From NCBI GenBank assembly GCA_020629995.1, contig JAHDCH010000002.1, positions 1-14,471 of the forward strand: DNA of 14,471 bases, in the 5' to 3' direction. Source of the stretch: Pseudaestuariivita sp. (GTDB lineage: Bacteria; Pseudomonadota; Alphaproteobacteria; Rhodobacterales; Rhodobacteraceae). The translations under genes were made by a program, and so were the position numbers. The notes beneath the pieces were generated by a model. That model was not told where the DNA came from, did not search any database, and saw only the letters and a list, made by a program, of their open reading frames with translations. Below, piece after piece: positions 1-6,732 of this stretch (the first letter of the stretch is position 1; each line of letters starts with the position of its first letter).

Positions 1-308
<308 letters not shown>

Positions 309-360
309 GGGACATTCGGAGTCCCAAGTGCGGGACAAAGGCCGCAGGCCGCCGCACCAT

Positions 361-385
361 CGACGGGCCGCCCCCCGGCACGTCG
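361..385 (+). terminator. Possible hairpin terminator in the accA/GntR convergent gap
   Basis: CGACG (361-365) can pair with CGTCG (381-385), and GCCG (367-370) with CGGC (376-379), with one G-A mismatch between them and a five-C loop. The sequence ATTTGG follows, so there is only a weak T tract. It lies 53 bases after the accA stop, in the 191-base gap 309-499 between two convergent genes. I see no other feature in that gap apart from a small GGGAC/GTCCC stem at 309-325. This could serve either strand or be chance in GC-rich DNA. Confidence 0.25.
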
Positions 386-499
386 ATTTGGCTAGACTGG
401 GCGCGCCATTCATTCTGCGCGCGGACTTGGCGGGCATAAAGCGCATCTGAACACCTGTGGATCGACGCACCGCGGCCCGACGATGGCGCTCGGGGCCCC

Positions 500-1162
500 T
501 TACGACGTCAACATCCGCAGACCCGTGGTCACATCCGAGCGCACGGCGAGGCGCAGGCCAGGCTCGTCCCCAGCCTTGAGCGCGGCGAGGATCAGGCGGT
601 GGTACTTGGGTGGCTCGTTGCGGCGCATCCGGCCATAGAGCGCGCGCATGGTCGGGCCGAGCTGGAGCCAGACCGTTTCCGCGAGGGCCAGCATCGCTGG
701 CGCCTGCGCGCGCAGATAAAGCGTGCGGTGAAAGTTGAGATTGGCGCGGATATACCCGGCGGCGTCCTGCTTGGCGACCATCTCGGCCACGGTCGAGTTC
801 AGGATCGACAGCCGGTCGATCAGCGCCATATGGGCGCGCGGCAGGGCGCGGGTGGCCAGTTCAACCTCGAGCAGGGCGCGGATCGCGGCCAGCTCTTCGA
901 TCCGGTCGGTGGACAGCACGGGCGTCGACACGCGGCCCGAGGTCGACATCTGCAACGCGCCTTCGGCCACCAGACGACGCACCGCCTCGCGCGCGGGGGT
1001 CATCGACACGGAAAACTCGCGCCCGATGCCGCGCAGGGTCAGCGCCTGCCCGGGTTCAAGATGGCCATGCATGATCTGGCCGCGCAAGCCGCGATAGACC
1101 AGGTCATGGGCCGGCGCGCTGGCGGCTGTGCTGGAAGCTGAAGGCGGGAGATCGGGCAGCAT
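500..1162 (-). CDS. GntR-family transcriptional regulator, FCD (FadR-type) subfamily
   Basis: A DNA-binding repressor or activator of 220 residues. The winged-helix GntR domain covers about residues 17-85: YRGLRGQIMHGHLEPGQAL, then the recognition-helix region FSVSMTPAREAVRRLVAEG. An all-helical FCD effector domain covers about 88-215. FCD proteins usually bind a carboxylate through a metal held by Asp and three His. Here H145 (NLNFH) and H188 (YHRL) are visible, but the position where the last helix normally gives a His reads RSDVTTG, so metal binding may be altered. I chose the ATG at 1162 over the one at 1231. The longer start would run 38 bases into the upstream gene and bury a perfect palindrome (1170-1181) inside the reading frame. 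No clear Shine-Dalgarno is visible for either start. It is the last gene of a minus-strand cluster. The effector and target genes are unknown. Confidence 0.88.
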   Translation of the reverse strand: MLPDLPPSASSTAASAPAHDLVYRGLRGQIMHGHLEPGQALTLRGIGREFSVSMTPAREAVRRLVAEGALQMSTSGRVSTPVLSTDRIEELAAIRALLEVELATRALPRAHMALIDRLSILNSTVAEMVAKQDAAGYIRANLNFHRTLYLRAQAPAMLALAETVWLQLGPTMRALYGRMRRNEPPKYHRLILAALKAGDEPGLRLAVRSDVTTGLRMLTS

Positions 1163-1169
1163 GCGCAAA

Positions 1170-1181
1170 TTGTGATCACAA
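1170..1181. promoter_or_regulatory. Perfect palindrome, likely GntR/FCD operator
   Basis: TTGTGATCACAA is a perfect 12-bp inverted repeat in the 31-bp gap before the GntR-family gene, ending 7 bases from its ATG. FadR-type regulators commonly bind TNGT-N3-ACNA. This site reads TNGT-N4-ACNA, one base longer in the centre. Its place next to the regulator suggests autoregulation. The same core could be read as a short CRP-like sequence, but CRP/FNR sites need a six-base spacer. Confidence 0.55.
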
Positions 1182-1193
1182 AGCGCGCGTGGG

Positions 1194-1631
1194 TCAAGCC
1201 GGTGCCGATGCCCGAACGCAAAGCAAGCCATCGCGGCGCGTCAGACGCGCGACGATGTACGGCGGCGAGGTCTGCCAAGCGTGGGATTGGGGCGCCATGC
1301 AGATGTCGGCGCCACCGTCCGCAAGCCGCGAATATGCGTAGGGCTCTGACGTGACAGGGTCGATGATGACCATCCCGTGAACATTCCGGGCCTCGGGGCC
1401 TCTGCGCTGCTGCGAAACCAAGGCGGACCCGCAGGGCTGCACATCATCCAGCGTCTCCGGCAGCGGCACCGATGCGCATTTCAACGCCCGCCCGATTTCG
1501 CGGATGTCGCCATAGCGCTGTTCGTCCAGCCTGACCTTGCGCGCCTCGGCCGGCCCGCCCGTCGCATAGAGCCCCAACCCGACCGCAAAGGCGCAAGTTG
1601 CCACCCCGCAGGCCATCAACGCGCGGGTCAT
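1194..1631 (-). CDS. Small membrane-anchored or exported protein, partner of DUF5671 protein
   Basis: A 145-residue protein I cannot name. An N-terminal hydrophobic stretch (about 5-24, MACGVATCAFAVGLGLYATG) fits a signal anchor or uncleaved signal peptide, so the rest is probably periplasmic. The body has a pattern seen in small pseudopilin-like proteins encoded beside DUF5671 genes: RYGDIREIGRALKC, then LPETLDDV, then DPVTSEPYAYSRL and ADICM (residues about 40-112). Cysteines at 52, 67, 111 and 138 could form disulfides. The start ATG at 1631 overlaps the stop of the upstream gene by four bases (ATGA), so the two are translationally coupled and probably work together. A longer open frame continues upstream, but it lies inside the DUF5671 gene and looks like a shadow. 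Confidence 0.75.
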   Translation of the reverse strand: MTRALMACGVATCAFAVGLGLYATGGPAEARKVRLDEQRYGDIREIGRALKCASVPLPETLDDVQPCGSALVSQQRRGPEARNVHGMVIIDPVTSEPYAYSRLADGGADICMAPQSHAWQTSPPYIVARLTRRDGLLCVRASAPA

Positions 1632-2248
1632 TCTGCCTCTCCGCTGCGGGCGATCTGGCGGGCGTAGGCAAAGACCAGGGCCGAGACGCCCAGAACCACC
1701 GCGATCTTGCAGGCAAATTGCGCGGTAAAGTCGCCGTCCAGCAGGCCATAGACGGCAGCGACGGCGGACCCGATCATCGATGCCGCCGCGCCGAGCATGG
1801 CGATATAGGTCATCCAGCGCCGGAACACCGACCTGCGCAGCGCCGCGTCGCTGGCCGCGCGGCGGTGGTCGCGCGCAGCCAGCCAGAAGAACAGCGGCCC
1901 TATCACCACGACGGCGGCCATGGGCCAGGACACGCGGCGCGCAAATCGCGTCGAGCCGGCCTCGAACACCCAATCGACCAGCACGTTCAGCAGCAACACA
2001 AGATGGATCGCGCCAAAGAGCAGCAGCCCGAACAGCAGCGCATAAAAGAAAAAGTCGCGCGCCTGCGCGGTTGCCCCCGGTCTGGGCACCGGCGCGCCCA
2101 GCGCAACGCCGTGCCAGCGCCCCAGCGCAGGGGTGATTTCGGACATGGCCCAGCCGGCCTCTTGCAACGAGGCGCTCACCTCGGCGGGGCTGGCGCCCTG
2201 AGCGAGGGCGTGATGGACAAAGCGATCAATCTCGGAACGGTGTGCCAT
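1628..2248 (-). CDS. DUF5671 domain membrane protein
   Basis: A 206-residue integral membrane protein. Residues 1-45 are soluble and helical (MAHRSEIDRFVHHALAQGAS, then EAGWAMSEITPALGRW), the usual leader of DUF5671 proteins, in which a short helical module precedes the membrane part. Predicted membrane segments lie at about 66-92, 105-125, 146-169 and 179-196. The stretch from DFFFYALLFGLLLFGAIHL to GPLFFWLAARDHRR is the core of the domain. The molecular function of DUF5671 is unknown. The gene starts 5 bp after the stop of the YgjP-like gene and ends in a 4-bp overlap with the next, so it is in an operon with both. The start at 2248 was chosen because the first residues match the family leader; upstream codons lie inside the preceding gene. 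Confidence 0.85.
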   Translation of the reverse strand: MAHRSEIDRFVHHALAQGASPAEVSASLQEAGWAMSEITPALGRWHGVALGAPVPRPGATAQARDFFFYALLFGLLLFGAIHLVLLLNVLVDWVFEAGSTRFARRVSWPMAAVVVIGPLFFWLAARDHRRAASDAALRRSVFRRWMTYIAMLGAAASMIGSAVAAVYGLLDGDFTAQFACKIAVVLGVSALVFAYARQIARSGEAE

Positions 2249-2253
2249 GGAAC

Positions 2254-2949
2254 CTAACCTTGCGAAAACCGGATGCGATGCAGCGCCGGGCCGTTGTGGC
2301 GCAGCCAGGCGCGCTGGCGTTTGTGGGGGCCGAACAGCGCCTCGACATGCGCCCAGAAAGCGGGCGAATGGTTCATCTCGGCCAGGTGGGCGACCTCGTG
2401 CGCGGCAACGTAGTCCAGAACGTCGGGCGGGGCCATGACCAGACGCCACGAATACATCAGCCGCCCTTCGGAGCTGCACGAGCCCCAGCGCGAGCGCGTG
2501 TCGCGCAGCACCAGCGCGGTGTAGCGGCGCCCAAGACGGGCGGCGTGGCGGTCCGATGCCTCGGCCAGCGCGTCGCGGGCACGCGCCTTGAGGTAAGCCT
2601 CAGTGGCGCGGGCGACGTTGCGGCTGCGCTGCGGCAGCCACAGGATACCGTCCTGAGCCCGGGGCGCGGGCACGGGGCCACGGCGCAGCAGGTGAGGCAC
2701 GCCGGCGATGGGCAGCTCGGTCTCTTCGGCGACCAGCACTTCGTCCGGGGCGCGTTCGATATGGCCGCGCACCCAGTCGGCGCGGCTGCGCGCGAATGTC
2801 AGCGCTTCGCGTTCGGTCACACCTTGCGGGACCGTCAGCGTCACGCGGCCATCGAGCGACGACACCCGCAGCGTCATCCGCCGCGCCCGCGCAGACCGGC
2901 GCAGCGTGAGAGCAACCGGGGGGTTGCCGGGAAGCATGTGTTCGCCCAT
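2254..2949 (-). CDS. YgjP-like (SprT/M48-like) zinc metallohydrolase
   Basis: A 231-residue cytoplasmic protein of the YgjP/DUF45 family, related to zinc metallopeptidases. The conserved C-terminal block is present in full: RSRWGSCSS (152-160), WRLVMAPPDVLDYVAAHE, then zinc motif HEVAH (184-188) with E185 as the likely general base, and NHSPAFW, whose H194 is the likely third zinc ligand. The N-terminal half (about 15-110) is the beta-rich module common to the family. E. coli YgjP has been reported as a UTP pyrophosphatase, so peptidase activity should not be assumed. ATG 2949 is preceded by a purine-rich CAGGTG; a GTG two codons upstream (2955) is a possible alternative. It heads the minus-strand cluster and diverges from the FYDLN-acid gene. 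Confidence 0.9.
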   Translation of the reverse strand: MGEHMLPGNPPVALTLRRSARARRMTLRVSSLDGRVTLTVPQGVTEREALTFARSRADWVRGHIERAPDEVLVAEETELPIAGVPHLLRRGPVPAPRAQDGILWLPQRSRNVARATEAYLKARARDALAEASDRHAARLGRRYTALVLRDTRSRWGSCSSEGRLMYSWRLVMAPPDVLDYVAAHEVAHLAEMNHSPAFWAHVEALFGPHKRQRAWLRHNGPALHRIRFSQG

Positions 2950-2986
2950 ATGCACCTGACCTGTTCGCGCCCCGACCCGGCCGGAC

Positions 2987-3005
2987 GGGGCTTTGCCTTT
3001 GACAC
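2987..3005 (+). promoter_or_regulatory. Promoter-like element upstream of the FYDLN-acid gene
   Basis: GGGGCTTTGCCTTTGACAC contains a TTGACA hexamer (2999-3004) identical to the -35 consensus, 66 bases before the FYDLN start, in the 121-bp divergent gap. No good -10 hexamer stands at 16-18 bases, so the exact promoter is uncertain. The first 12 bases recur upstream of the tRNA gene (3477-3494). Confidence 0.35.
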
Positions 3006-3070
3006 CTCGGACCCTTTATGGCAGGGGACGCGGATCGTCTTCAAGACAGCCAAGCTGGAGAGCAGCGGAC

Positions 3071-3400
3071 ATGCCCAAGGAAGAATGGGGAACCAAGCGC
3101 CTGTGCCCGACGACGGGCAAGCGTTTCTACGATTTGAACAAGACCCCGATCGTCAGCCCCTACACGGGCGAGGTGGTCGAAATTCAGAACGGCAAGAGCC
3201 GGATGATCGAAGCCGACGCCGAGGATGCGGCAACGCTGAAGGCCAAGGCATCGGAATCGGACGAAGATGTCGTTCTGGATGATGATGACGACGACGTGGA
3301 TGTCGATCTGGGCGATGATGTTCTGGATGACGATGACGACGAGGACAACGTGTCGCTCGACGAAATCGCGGACGTCGCATCGGACGACGACGACAACTGA
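3071..3400 (+). CDS. FYDLN-acid family protein (TIGR02300-like)
   Basis: A 109-residue protein of unknown function, typical of Alphaproteobacteria. The conserved N-terminus reads MPKEEWGTKRLCPTTGKRFY followed by DLN, then IVSPYTGEVVEI. The C-terminal half is extremely acidic, with runs of Asp broken by Val and Leu (about residues 70-109). The N-terminal segment resembles a zinc-ribbon knuckle, but only one Cys (C12, CPTTG) remains, so zinc binding by two CxxC pairs is not possible here. The start at 3071 fits the family start exactly and has GGAG (3057-3060) 10 bases upstream; an open frame upstream of it has no family similarity. The gene stands alone, followed by a GC-rich hairpin and a tRNA gene. 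Confidence 0.9.
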   Translation: MPKEEWGTKRLCPTTGKRFYDLNKTPIVSPYTGEVVEIQNGKSRMIEADAEDAATLKAKASESDEDVVLDDDDDDVDVDLGDDVLDDDDDEDNVSLDEIADVASDDDDN

Positions 3401-3407
3401 TCAGGCC

Positions 3408-3442
3408 GCAGGGCCCGGGCACACAAAGCCCCGGGCCCCTGC
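3408..3442 (+). terminator. GC-rich hairpin after the FYDLN-acid gene
   Basis: GCAGGGCCCGGGC (3408-3420) pairs with GCCCCGGGCCCCTGC (3428-3442) around a short loop, allowing two single-base bulges. It begins 8 bases after the stop codon. There is no T run directly after the stem (a five-T run comes about 15 bases later), so it may act as a terminator without a classical U tract or as a 3' stabiliser. Confidence 0.5.
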
Positions 3443-3476
3443 CCCGCACAGCGCAATTTTTCGCTTGAACGTGCCC

Positions 3477-3494
3477 GGGGCTTTGCCTAGACAC
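3477..3494 (+). promoter_or_regulatory. Promoter-like element upstream of tRNA-Ala
   Basis: GGGGCTTTGCCTAGACAC repeats the element found before the FYDLN gene (2987-3005) with the change TT to A. It ends 39 bases before the tRNA. TTGAAC (3465-3470) with a 17-base spacer leads to TAGACA (3488-3493), which could be -35 and -10 boxes, but the -10 match is poor. Confidence 0.3.
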
Positions 3495-3533
3495 ACGCGC
3501 AGCCGGACCACACCAGACCGGCGGCAAAAGGAC

Positions 3534-3609
<76 letters not shown>

Positions 3610-3679
3610 CCTTTCCCGACATGACGTTACGCAGCGCGCGGCGCCCCAAAGCGGGACACCGCCTGTGCACCGTGCCGCG

Positions 3680-5680
3680 TCAGATCAGCAGATCGTCGGA
3701 CAGAGCCTCGAGCGTCGTGTTCCAGATGGTCAGCTGCTGCGCGCCGCCAAAATCCAGAACCACATGCGCCCCGACCTGCGCCCCGTGCGCGGCGATCACA
3801 TCCGCCCCGGTGGTGCCAGTCGCAAAGTCGAAACCGGTGAGATCGACCATGTCGGTGCCATCCTCGAAGTCGCGGATCGTGTCGCGGCCCCAGCGCGGAG
3901 CGTAGACAAAGGTATCGGCATCCGCGCCACCGATCAGGATGTCGTCATTGCCGCCGCCATCCAGCGTGTCGGCCCCGGCCCCGCCGCGCAACAGGTCGGC
4001 ATCCCCGCGCCCAAGCAGCGAATCGTCGCCCGCATTGCCATTGAGAGTGTCGCGCCCGGTGCCGCCATCCAGAAGGTCATCGCCCAGACCGCCCTGCAAC
4101 AGGTCATTGCCCGATTGGCCAAAGACCACATCGCGCCCCGCGCCGCCGACGGCAAAATCGTCACCGCCGCCCAGGAACGCACGGTTGCCCAGGAAATTGC
4201 CGATGAACCGGTCCGCGCCCGACCCTGTGGCTACAAATTCGATCCCGACAAGCGAATCGCTGCCCATGCCAACCGCCGTGCCCGCGCCCAGTGAGATTTC
4301 GATGCCTGCGCTTGCGCCGCGATAGCTGACCTCGTCACGCAGGCCCGCGCCGCCGACGACCGTATCGTCGCCCATCCCGGGCGCCAGAACGTCGGACCCG
4401 GAGCCGCCACCCAGAAGGTCATCGCCGGACCCGGTGGTGATCGTGTCGTCGCCCGACAGGCCCAGCACCATCAGCGCGCCCGTCTCGCCGCCAAGGTCAA
4501 AGGCGGTGTCTTCGGGCAGGCCAAAGGCGTTGGCGTTGTTCGAGGCCGGCGTGCCCACAATGTTGGGATTGGTGCCGCCGAGGGCGATCACCCGGTCAAA
4601 GCCGGTGGCGTCCGTTTCGGCCAGAGCCTCGGCCGCGGCCAGACCGACCAGCTCGTAGGTGCTGGAATAATGCTGCGGCAGGAAGGTTGTCTGCAGCGAC
4701 GACGACAGCGCGTATTGGTCCAGCAAGGGCATCTCGACCTCGAGCCGCCCGCCTTCAAAGCTGATGTGCTCTTCGAGCGCGGTGATGAAGGTGCGCGTCA
4801 AAGGCGCCTGCTGAGGGTCATTTTCCAGATGCGCCGCGTTGTCATAGCGTTCGGGATTGCGGACGATGTCCTGCGCATTGTCGTATTGCGCGTACCAGTC
4901 CGGCGTCACGAAGGACACGCCATCGGCGGCCACCAGAGCCGGATCGTAATCGGTGCGCAGACCCAGGGTGCCCGGGTCGATCCCGGCAGAGGCAAGCGAG
5001 ACCACCTGCAAAGACACCCCCGGCACCGCGTTGAAAGCCGCCGCATCATAGAGCGCAAACATGTCCGCCATGGAACCGCCCAGCGAATGCCCTGACACGA
5101 CGACATCCGTGATTCCGTTCGCTGGATCAGACACATAGGCCAGGACAGCATCAATCAGCGGCTCGAGCTGAGCATAGTAGCGCACCTGGCCCTGCGCGGT
5201 GCCAGCCTCGCCGTCCGAGCCCAGATCGGCATCGGTGCCACGAAAGACAAGGTGCAGCGTCGCGCCGTCGTCGGTGCTGCGCACAGCGACAAGGGCCACG
5301 GCCCCCGCATCGGTGAACGGGACATAGGATCCATCCGATTGCAGCTGATAGTGATTGCGGTAGAGCCCGCCGTCATAGATCCAGTTGTGGTCCAGCCCGT
5401 CGCCATTGCCCGACCCGGGCAAGAGGTCATCGGTAAAGCCCTGCACATCGAACACCAGATCGCCGGCGCCCAGAACGTCAAACCCGAACGGGTCAAGGTA
5501 CAGATCATACCGGTCATAGACGTTCAGGTCGCTGCGGATCCCCGCGCCCGAAGGATCGCCCGCCGCGGCCATGCCGCGAAACCCGGGCTGCATGTCGTCG
5601 TCGCCGCCATAGACGCTGCGGTTGAGCAGAACGACATCTGAAAGGATGCTGGCCAGCGAGGCCGGAAAGGTGGTTGGCAT
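3680..5680 (-). CDS. RTX-type secreted lipase (class 3 lipase-like domain plus calcium-binding repeats)
   Basis: A 666-residue protein. The N-terminal part (about 1-360) is an alpha/beta hydrolase of the class 3 lipase type: LVFRGTD at 144-150 supplies the oxyanion region, GHSLGG holds nucleophile S199, YDNAQDIV gives a likely catalytic D271, and PQHYSST gives a likely H337. From about 408 to 592 there are a dozen or so degenerate GGxGxDxLx nonapeptides, which bind calcium in the RTX beta-roll. The tail (FVYAPRWGRDTIRDFEDGTD to ALSDDLLI) resembles a type I secretion signal; there is no Sec signal peptide. It should be exported to the medium and fold on calcium, cleaving acyl esters. No ABC/MFP secretion genes are in the window. 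The start is well supported by AGGAG (5689-5693) 8 bases before ATG. The gene converges on tRNA-Ala and diverges from the IclR operon. Substrate (triacylglycerol, phospholipid or polyester) is unknown. Confidence 0.88.
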   Translation of the reverse strand: MPTTFPASLASILSDVVLLNRSVYGGDDDMQPGFRGMAAAGDPSGAGIRSDLNVYDRYDLYLDPFGFDVLGAGDLVFDVQGFTDDLLPGSGNGDGLDHNWIYDGGLYRNHYQLQSDGSYVPFTDAGAVALVAVRSTDDGATLHLVFRGTDADLGSDGEAGTAQGQVRYYAQLEPLIDAVLAYVSDPANGITDVVVSGHSLGGSMADMFALYDAAAFNAVPGVSLQVVSLASAGIDPGTLGLRTDYDPALVAADGVSFVTPDWYAQYDNAQDIVRNPERYDNAAHLENDPQQAPLTRTFITALEEHISFEGGRLEVEMPLLDQYALSSSLQTTFLPQHYSSTYELVGLAAAEALAETDATGFDRVIALGGTNPNIVGTPASNNANAFGLPEDTAFDLGGETGALMVLGLSGDDTITTGSGDDLLGGGSGSDVLAPGMGDDTVVGGAGLRDEVSYRGASAGIEISLGAGTAVGMGSDSLVGIEFVATGSGADRFIGNFLGNRAFLGGGDDFAVGGAGRDVVFGQSGNDLLQGGLGDDLLDGGTGRDTLNGNAGDDSLLGRGDADLLRGGAGADTLDGGGNDDILIGGADADTFVYAPRWGRDTIRDFEDGTDMVDLTGFDFATGTTGADVIAAHGAQVGAHVVLDFGGAQQLTIWNTTLEALSDDLLI
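3905..4459 (-). repeat. RTX nonapeptide repeat region inside the lipase gene
   Basis: This stretch encodes tandem units such as GSGDDLLGG, QSGNDLLQG, GLGDDLLDG, GTGRDTLNG and GAGADTLDG. Two blocks (residues about 408-450 and 488-592) are separated by a non-repeat segment around RGASAGIEISLGAGT. The units are too diverged to be a nucleotide-level tandem repeat, so recent slippage expansion is not indicated. Confidence 0.85.
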
Positions 5681-5859
5681 GGTTGGGTCTCCTCCCCTGA
5701 TGAAGACGCGCCCGGCGCGGCCGGGGTCGTATCCGGCCCGGCACGCGGGGCCTCGGCACAGTCACGCAGCGCGCCGCAAAGGGGTTTCAGGGCACGCGCC
5801 AGTTTCTGCGCTCGGCGGCCAAGTGACGTAGCGTCGCGCATCCGCCTGGATTGGGCTAT

Positions 5860-5876
5860 GGTTCACCATGTGAACC
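5860..5876. promoter_or_regulatory. Inverted repeat, likely IclR-type operator
   Basis: GGTTCACCATGTGAACC is a perfect inverted repeat with 7-bp arms and a CAT centre, 64 bases upstream of the IclR-family start. A third half-site GGTTCGCAT (5880-5888) lies in the same orientation exactly 20 bp from the first arm, about two helical turns. IclR regulators bind palindromes or multiple half-sites as dimers or tetramers, so this is the likely binding site for control of the operon and possibly of the divergent lipase gene. The rest of the 260-bp gap 5681-5940 shows the lipase ribosome binding site and nothing else I can name. Confidence 0.6.
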
Positions 5877-5940
5877 GGTGGTTCGCATTGCGCTTGTCAG
5901 GTGCAAAGCGGGCCGCGCAGGCTGACCCCTGAACCAGAGA

Positions 5941-6732
5941 ATGCCCATGTCATCCATCGAACGTGCCCTGACGCTGCTGAGTTATTTCACCGAACCCACG
6001 CCGGTGCTGGGCCTGTCCGAGCTGCAGCGCCTCAGCGGGCGGGACAAGGCGACGGTGCACCGCCACCTGCGCGCCTTGAAGGACAGCGGTTTGGTCGAAC
6101 AGGACGGAACCACACGCGCCTACAGGCTGGGCCCCGAGGTAGAGCGGCTGGCGCAGCTGCGCCGCCGGACCATGGGCGCCCTTGGCACGCTGGCCCCGAT
6201 CGTCGACGCGCTGAGCCGCGATCTGGGCGAGCTGGTGCATGTGTCGGCCTACGAGGCGGGCCAGCTCCACGCGCTGTACCACGCCGATCACGGCGGGCAG
6301 GCGGTGCGGGTGGGGCTGATGACGTCCTGGGCGCCGCCGCTGGTGTCGTCATCGTCGGGCAAGGCCGTGCTGGCCTATGCGCCCGCAGCCGAACAGGACC
6401 TTGCCATCGAGGCCGCCGCCCTGCCCCCTGCCCGCGCCAGCGCCCTGCGCGACGAGCTGCGGCGCACCGCCGAGACCGGATTTGCCACGGCCTGCGACAC
6501 GGTCGAGGTGGGCGTGTCGTCGGTGGGCATCGCCATTTTCGACGCGGCCCGCCACGCGGTTGCGGCCTGCAGCGTCGCCTATCCCACCGTCCGGATGAGC
6601 GACGCGCTGATCCGCCGCGCCCAGGCCGCATTGGGGCGCGCAGGCCCGGCCCTGTGCGCCTGGCAGGGCGGAACGGCACCCGATCACGTCAGCGCCGCAT
6701 GGAGCGCCCAAGGGCTGAGGAGCAGCACATGA
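5941..6732 (+). CDS. IclR-family transcriptional regulator
   Basis: A 263-residue DNA-binding regulator. The winged helix-turn-helix is at about residues 5-65: SSIERALTLLSYF, LSELQRLSGRDKATVHRHLR, then ALKDSGLVEQDG and AYRLGPEV. The effector-binding domain (about 78-250) has the usual APPLVSSSSGKAVLAY motif and the pattern EVGVSSVGIAIFDAARHAVA near the ligand pocket. IclR proteins sense small metabolites, often of the pathway they control. Two ATGs two codons apart (5941, 5947) are possible; the purine stretch AGAGA (5936-5940) is better spaced for 5947. The stop overlaps the aminotransferase start by four bases (ATGA), so the regulator is co-transcribed with its likely targets, and the palindrome at 5860-5876 suggests autoregulation. 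The inducer is unknown. Confidence 0.93.
   Translation: MPMSSIERALTLLSYFTEPTPVLGLSELQRLSGRDKATVHRHLRALKDSGLVEQDGTTRAYRLGPEVERLAQLRRRTMGALGTLAPIVDALSRDLGELVHVSAYEAGQLHALYHADHGGQAVRVGLMTSWAPPLVSSSSGKAVLAYAPAAEQDLAIEAAALPPARASALRDELRRTAETGFATACDTVEVGVSSVGIAIFDAARHAVAACSVAYPTVRMSDALIRRAQAALGRAGPALCAWQGGTAPDHVSAAWSAQGLRSST

Noticed and set aside
309..336. Small overlapping stems GGGAC/GTCCC/GGGAC after accA as a switch
   Set aside because: Arms are only 5 bp and no downstream plus-strand gene exists to be controlled.
2242..3282. Plus-strand open frame of 346 residues across the YgjP-like gene
   Set aside because: It is antisense to a gene with a full HExxH family block, runs through the divergent promoter gap and into the FYDLN gene in another frame, and has no recognisable motif.
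3905..4459. CRISPR-like or tandem DNA repeat
   Set aside because: Periodicity is at the protein level (RTX nonapeptides) with no conserved nucleotide repeat or spacer structure.
5879..5891. Possible sigma-54 promoter (TGG...TTGC)
   Set aside because: The GG and GC elements are 8 bases apart rather than the required 10, and no sigma-54 activator is encoded nearby.
5901..6728. In-frame upstream extension of the aminotransferase (276 extra residues), which would suggest a fusion
   Set aside because: The extension is the out-of-frame reading of the IclR gene. The family N-terminus starts cleanly at 6729 with an ATGA junction.
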